Of a stretch of DNA of 10,313 bases, positions 7,257 to 10,313 are shown in pieces. Position 1 is the first letter of the stretch; each line of letters begins with the position of its first letter. The stretch comes from Actinomycetota bacterium (GTDB lineage: Bacteria > Actinomycetota > AC-67), in assembly GCA_005883175.1 (NCBI GenBank), contig VAYV01000006.1:1-10313 (forward strand), in the 5' to 3' direction. Position numbers and translations under genes: made by a program. Under the pieces are notes generated by a model. The model ran no database searches. It was not told the DNA's origin and saw nothing but the letters and a program-made list of their open reading frames with translations.

Positions 7257-7547
7257 TCAGCGGTTTCCGCGCTCGTCGAGCATGCGTTCGAGCAGCGCGT
7301 CTTGGTCCGCGCGCAGCTGCTCGAGCCGCTTCAGCGCGTCCGCGCGCGAACTCATGATGCGGGCCAGGTCGCCGCTCGCCTCTTGCGATTCCCGGTCGGC
7401 GAGCGGCGTCTCGGAGACCAGCGCCCGGATGCGCGCGTCGTCGGCCACCTCGGTCTGGAACGCGATCTGCTCTTCGAGGATCCCGATCTCTGTTTGAAGG
7501 GTCGCGATCTCCGCGGAGAGCGCCCGGAGGCGCTGGGCGATGTCCAC
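7257..7547 (-). CDS. Small coiled-coil protein of unknown function
   Basis: I do not recognise a named family. The 96-residue product is highly charged, almost entirely helical in character and free of Gly/Pro-rich or membrane segments. Two heptad-like stretches, roughly 5-35 ('LRALSAEIATLQTEIGILEE') and 64-92 ('IMSSRADALKRLEQLRADQD'), flank a polar middle. A cytoplasmic dimeric coiled coil is the likely shape. The start is GTG at 7547, only 4 bp after the end of the acyl-CoA dehydrogenase frame (TAG at 7552-7554), without an obvious ribosome-binding site, so translation is probably coupled to that gene. pdtaR follows 25 bp later. The frame is preferred over the overlapping Arg/Ser-rich frame on the same strand because it has ordinary amino-acid composition and normal third-position GC. 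Function could relate to either neighbour, but nothing in the sequence decides. Confidence 0.7.
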   Translation of the reverse strand: MDIAQRLRALSAEIATLQTEIGILEEQIAFQTEVADDARIRALVSETPLADRESQEASGDLARIMSSRADALKRLEQLRADQDALLERMLDERGNR

Positions 7548-7551
7548 GGCG

Positions 7552-9088
<1,537 letters not shown>

Positions 9089-9142
9089 GTCATCGGTGAG
9101 GCTAGCGGCCTGGATGCGCGCGAACAAGACGCGCCGCGCGGG

Positions 9143-9562
9143 CTAGGCGTTTCGAGCGAGGTCGACGCGCACGAAGACCGGATCGATCCCGACCATCCTC
9201 GGCCCGTTTCTCGCGTATCGATTGAACCGCGCCGCCAAGGCCGCGTCGTAGGGATGAACCGAGGCGAGTCCTTCGCGCCACCGGCCCGCGATCCTGACGC
9301 GGACGGCCGGTGTCGCCTCGAGATTCTTCACCCATGACGCGTGCCGGCCGTGAACGGCGATGAGCCAGAGGGCGCCGTCTTCAACCGGTCCGGTCGCCAG
9401 CGGGGTGCGCCGGGGTCGGCCGCTCTGCCGGCCCGTCGTTTCGAGCAGAACCCACCATGGAGCGATGCCCGATAGCGGGCGAGCCAGCGGGTTGACGACT
9501 CGCCAGAAGCGAACGAGCCTCGTCCGCCGCTTGCCCTGATCGGAGCCCGGTTCGGAAGGCAT
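9143..9562 (-). CDS. F420-dependent nitroreductase-family protein (deazaflavin-dependent, DDN/DUF385 type)
   Basis: Small split-barrel protein expected to use reduced cofactor F420 to reduce quinones or nitro-compounds, as in mycobacterial Ddn and relatives. The 139-residue product shows the family pattern 'ETTGRQSGRPRRTPL' (41-55), 'LWLIAVHGRHASWVKNLEAT' (65-84) with the conserved Trp-x-x-Asn-Leu, 'VRVRIAGRW' (87-95), and a C-terminal 'VDLARNA'. ATG 9562 has AGGAG at 9571-9575 with 8-nt spacing; an in-frame GTG immediately before it is the alternative. The open frame continues upstream to 9892, but that part lies over the divergent crotonase gene and has no family similarity. The gene faces away from the crotonase across 60 bp and ends 54 bp before the acyl-CoA dehydrogenase start, so the two minus-strand genes may be co-transcribed. 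Its physiological substrate is unknown; its presence implies an F420-making host. Confidence 0.88.
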   Translation of the reverse strand: MPSEPGSDQGKRRTRLVRFWRVVNPLARPLSGIAPWWVLLETTGRQSGRPRRTPLATGPVEDGALWLIAVHGRHASWVKNLEATPAVRVRIAGRWREGLASVHPYDAALAARFNRYARNGPRMVGIDPVFVRVDLARNA

Positions 9563-9622
9563 CACGACAACTCCTATCATGTGTCGCCCAAGCCGTATCG
9601 GTCCAACGCAGACGGAGGATGC
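9563..9622. promoter_or_regulatory. Short divergent promoter region
   Basis: Sixty base pairs separate the starts of the F420-family gene and the crotonase gene. The region holds AGGAG for the leftward gene (9571-9575) and GGAGG for the rightward gene (9614-9618). TATCAT (9575-9580) is a possible -10 for rightward transcription, but no good -35 lies upstream, and I see no convincing leftward promoter. The gap is so short that promoter elements would have to overlap the coding sequences. No operator-like inverted repeat stands out. Confidence 0.35.
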
Positions 9623-10313
9623 ATGTCTACGGTCCGCATCGACAAGCCGAACGACGACATCTCGATCGTCACGATGGATCGTCCCGACGTGTTGAACGCC
9701 ATGTCGGTCGAGCTCTGTGACGACCTGCTCGCGGCGCTCGACGCCGTCGGCAAGGACAACCGATGCAGCGTGATCGTTCTCACCGGTGCAGGGCGCGGGT
9801 TCTGCTCGGGGTTGGACCTCGACGATCACGGCGTGCTCCCGAACATCGACCACCTCACGATCCCGCGCCTCGGGCCGCTGGCGATGCGCCACTACAGCCG
9901 GATCACGCCCGCGCTACGCAAGGTGCCGCAACCGATCATCGCCGCCGTCAACGGCCCGGCGTACGGAGGCGGGATGTGCCTCGCGCTCGGCGCGGATGTT
10001 CGTATCGCCGGCCGCTCGGCGGAGTTCAACGCGACGGGATTGGTCAACGGCCTGACCAGCGGCGAGCTCGGCGCGTCCTGGCTGCTCCCCCGCTTGGTCG
10101 GTGCGTCGCGCGCGAACGACATCATGCTGACCGGCCGCATCGTCGGCTCGGAGGAAGCCGAGCGCATCGGTTTGGTCAGCCGCGTCGTCCCCGACGAACG
10201 GCTGATGGACGAAGCGGTCTCGATGGCGACGGCGATGTCGCGCTTCAGCATCTACGGGCTGCAGATGACGAAGCGCGCGATGTGGGCCGGGTTGGAGATC
10301 CCGCACCTCGACA
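9623..10313 (+). CDS. Enoyl-CoA hydratase/isomerase (crotonase) family protein, 3' end cut by window edge
   Basis: Crotonase-fold enzyme acting on acyl-CoA thioesters. The first 230 residues are visible. The CoA/oxyanion motif 'GRGFCSGLDL' (57-66) and 'PIIAAVNGPAYGGGMCLALG' (104-123) are clear, followed by 'ADVRIAGRSAEF' and 'SWLLPRLVGASRANDIMLTG' (152-171). By alignment to rat mitochondrial enoyl-CoA hydratase, the first catalytic Glu (GGGCE) is Cys119 here and the second (QPE) is Gly139. An acidic residue, Glu148 in 'TSGELGAS', falls where delta3-delta2-enoyl-CoA isomerases carry theirs. Isomerase-like or other chemistry is therefore more likely than hydration. The overall pattern recalls mycobacterial EchA paralogues. 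ATG 9623 follows GGAGG by 4 nt. It is the only plus-strand gene, divergent from the F420-family gene. About 30-40 C-terminal residues are probably missing. Confidence 0.92.
   Translation, partial: MSTVRIDKPNDDISIVTMDRPDVLNAMSVELCDDLLAALDAVGKDNRCSVIVLTGAGRGFCSGLDLDDHGVLPNIDHLTIPRLGPLAMRHYSRITPALRKVPQPIIAAVNGPAYGGGMCLALGADVRIAGRSAEFNATGLVNGLTSGELGASWLLPRLVGASRANDIMLTGRIVGSEEAERIGLVSRVVPDERLMDEAVSMATAMSRFSIYGLQMTKRAMWAGLEIPHLD

Noticed and set aside
7247..7258. Small inverted repeat GACG...CGTC between the coiled-coil gene and pdtaR
   Set aside because: The 4-bp stem overlaps the stop codon and has no T-run, so it is too weak to call a terminator.
9563..9892. N-terminal extension of the F420-family protein to 249 residues
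   Set aside because: The extension lies antisense to the well-supported crotonase gene and has no family similarity. A good ribosome-binding site sits at the internal ATG 9562.

Overview
The window looks like chromosomal DNA of a high-GC actinobacterium (Actinomycetota), probably an uncultured lineage. The evidence is a PdtaR-type ANTAR regulator very like mycobacterial Rv1626, an F420 (deazaflavin)-dependent nitroreductase-family protein, an EchA-type crotonase, a fused LivM-LivG transporter subunit, and GC- and ATC-rich codon use. Ten genes lie on the minus strand and one on the plus strand. They are packed tightly: no gap exceeds about 160 bp. I saw no rRNA, tRNA, CRISPR array, insertion sequence or phage gene.

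Left part, read on the minus strand (6467 to 1): a complete branched-chain amino-acid-type ABC importer, in the order lipoprotein binding protein (livK-like), livH, fused livM-livG, livF. An 82-bp gap follows, then a polar amino-acid-type uptake system made of a lipoprotein binding protein and a permease that runs off the left edge. Its ATPase is not in view. Both binding-protein genes are followed, 18-19 nt after the stop codon, by a perfect GC-rich stem-loop placed ahead of the permease gene. This suggests the same device in both systems for making more binding protein than membrane subunits. livH/livMG and livMG/livF overlap and are probably translationally coupled.

Middle (7547 to 6629): a small coiled-coil protein of unknown function and the PdtaR-like response regulator/ANTAR RNA-binding protein, with no kinase gene nearby. 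The regulator lies directly upstream of the livK leader.

Right part: an AidB-like acyl-CoA dehydrogenase (minus strand) broken by a single extra base in a four-G run near its C-terminus, then an F420-dependent nitroreductase-family gene (minus strand). The latter is divergent from a crotonase gene (plus strand, cut by the right edge). That crotonase lacks both hydratase glutamates and carries an isomerase-type one. A metabolic reading is uptake of branched-chain or related substrates next to acyl-CoA and F420 redox enzymes, but their functional coupling is only inferred.

Nothing here is a convincing new defence or mobile system. The points most worth a second look are the frameshift, the matched post-binding-protein stem-loops, the orphan ANTAR regulator beside the importer, the crotonase active site, and a strong excess of the palindrome CGATCG.
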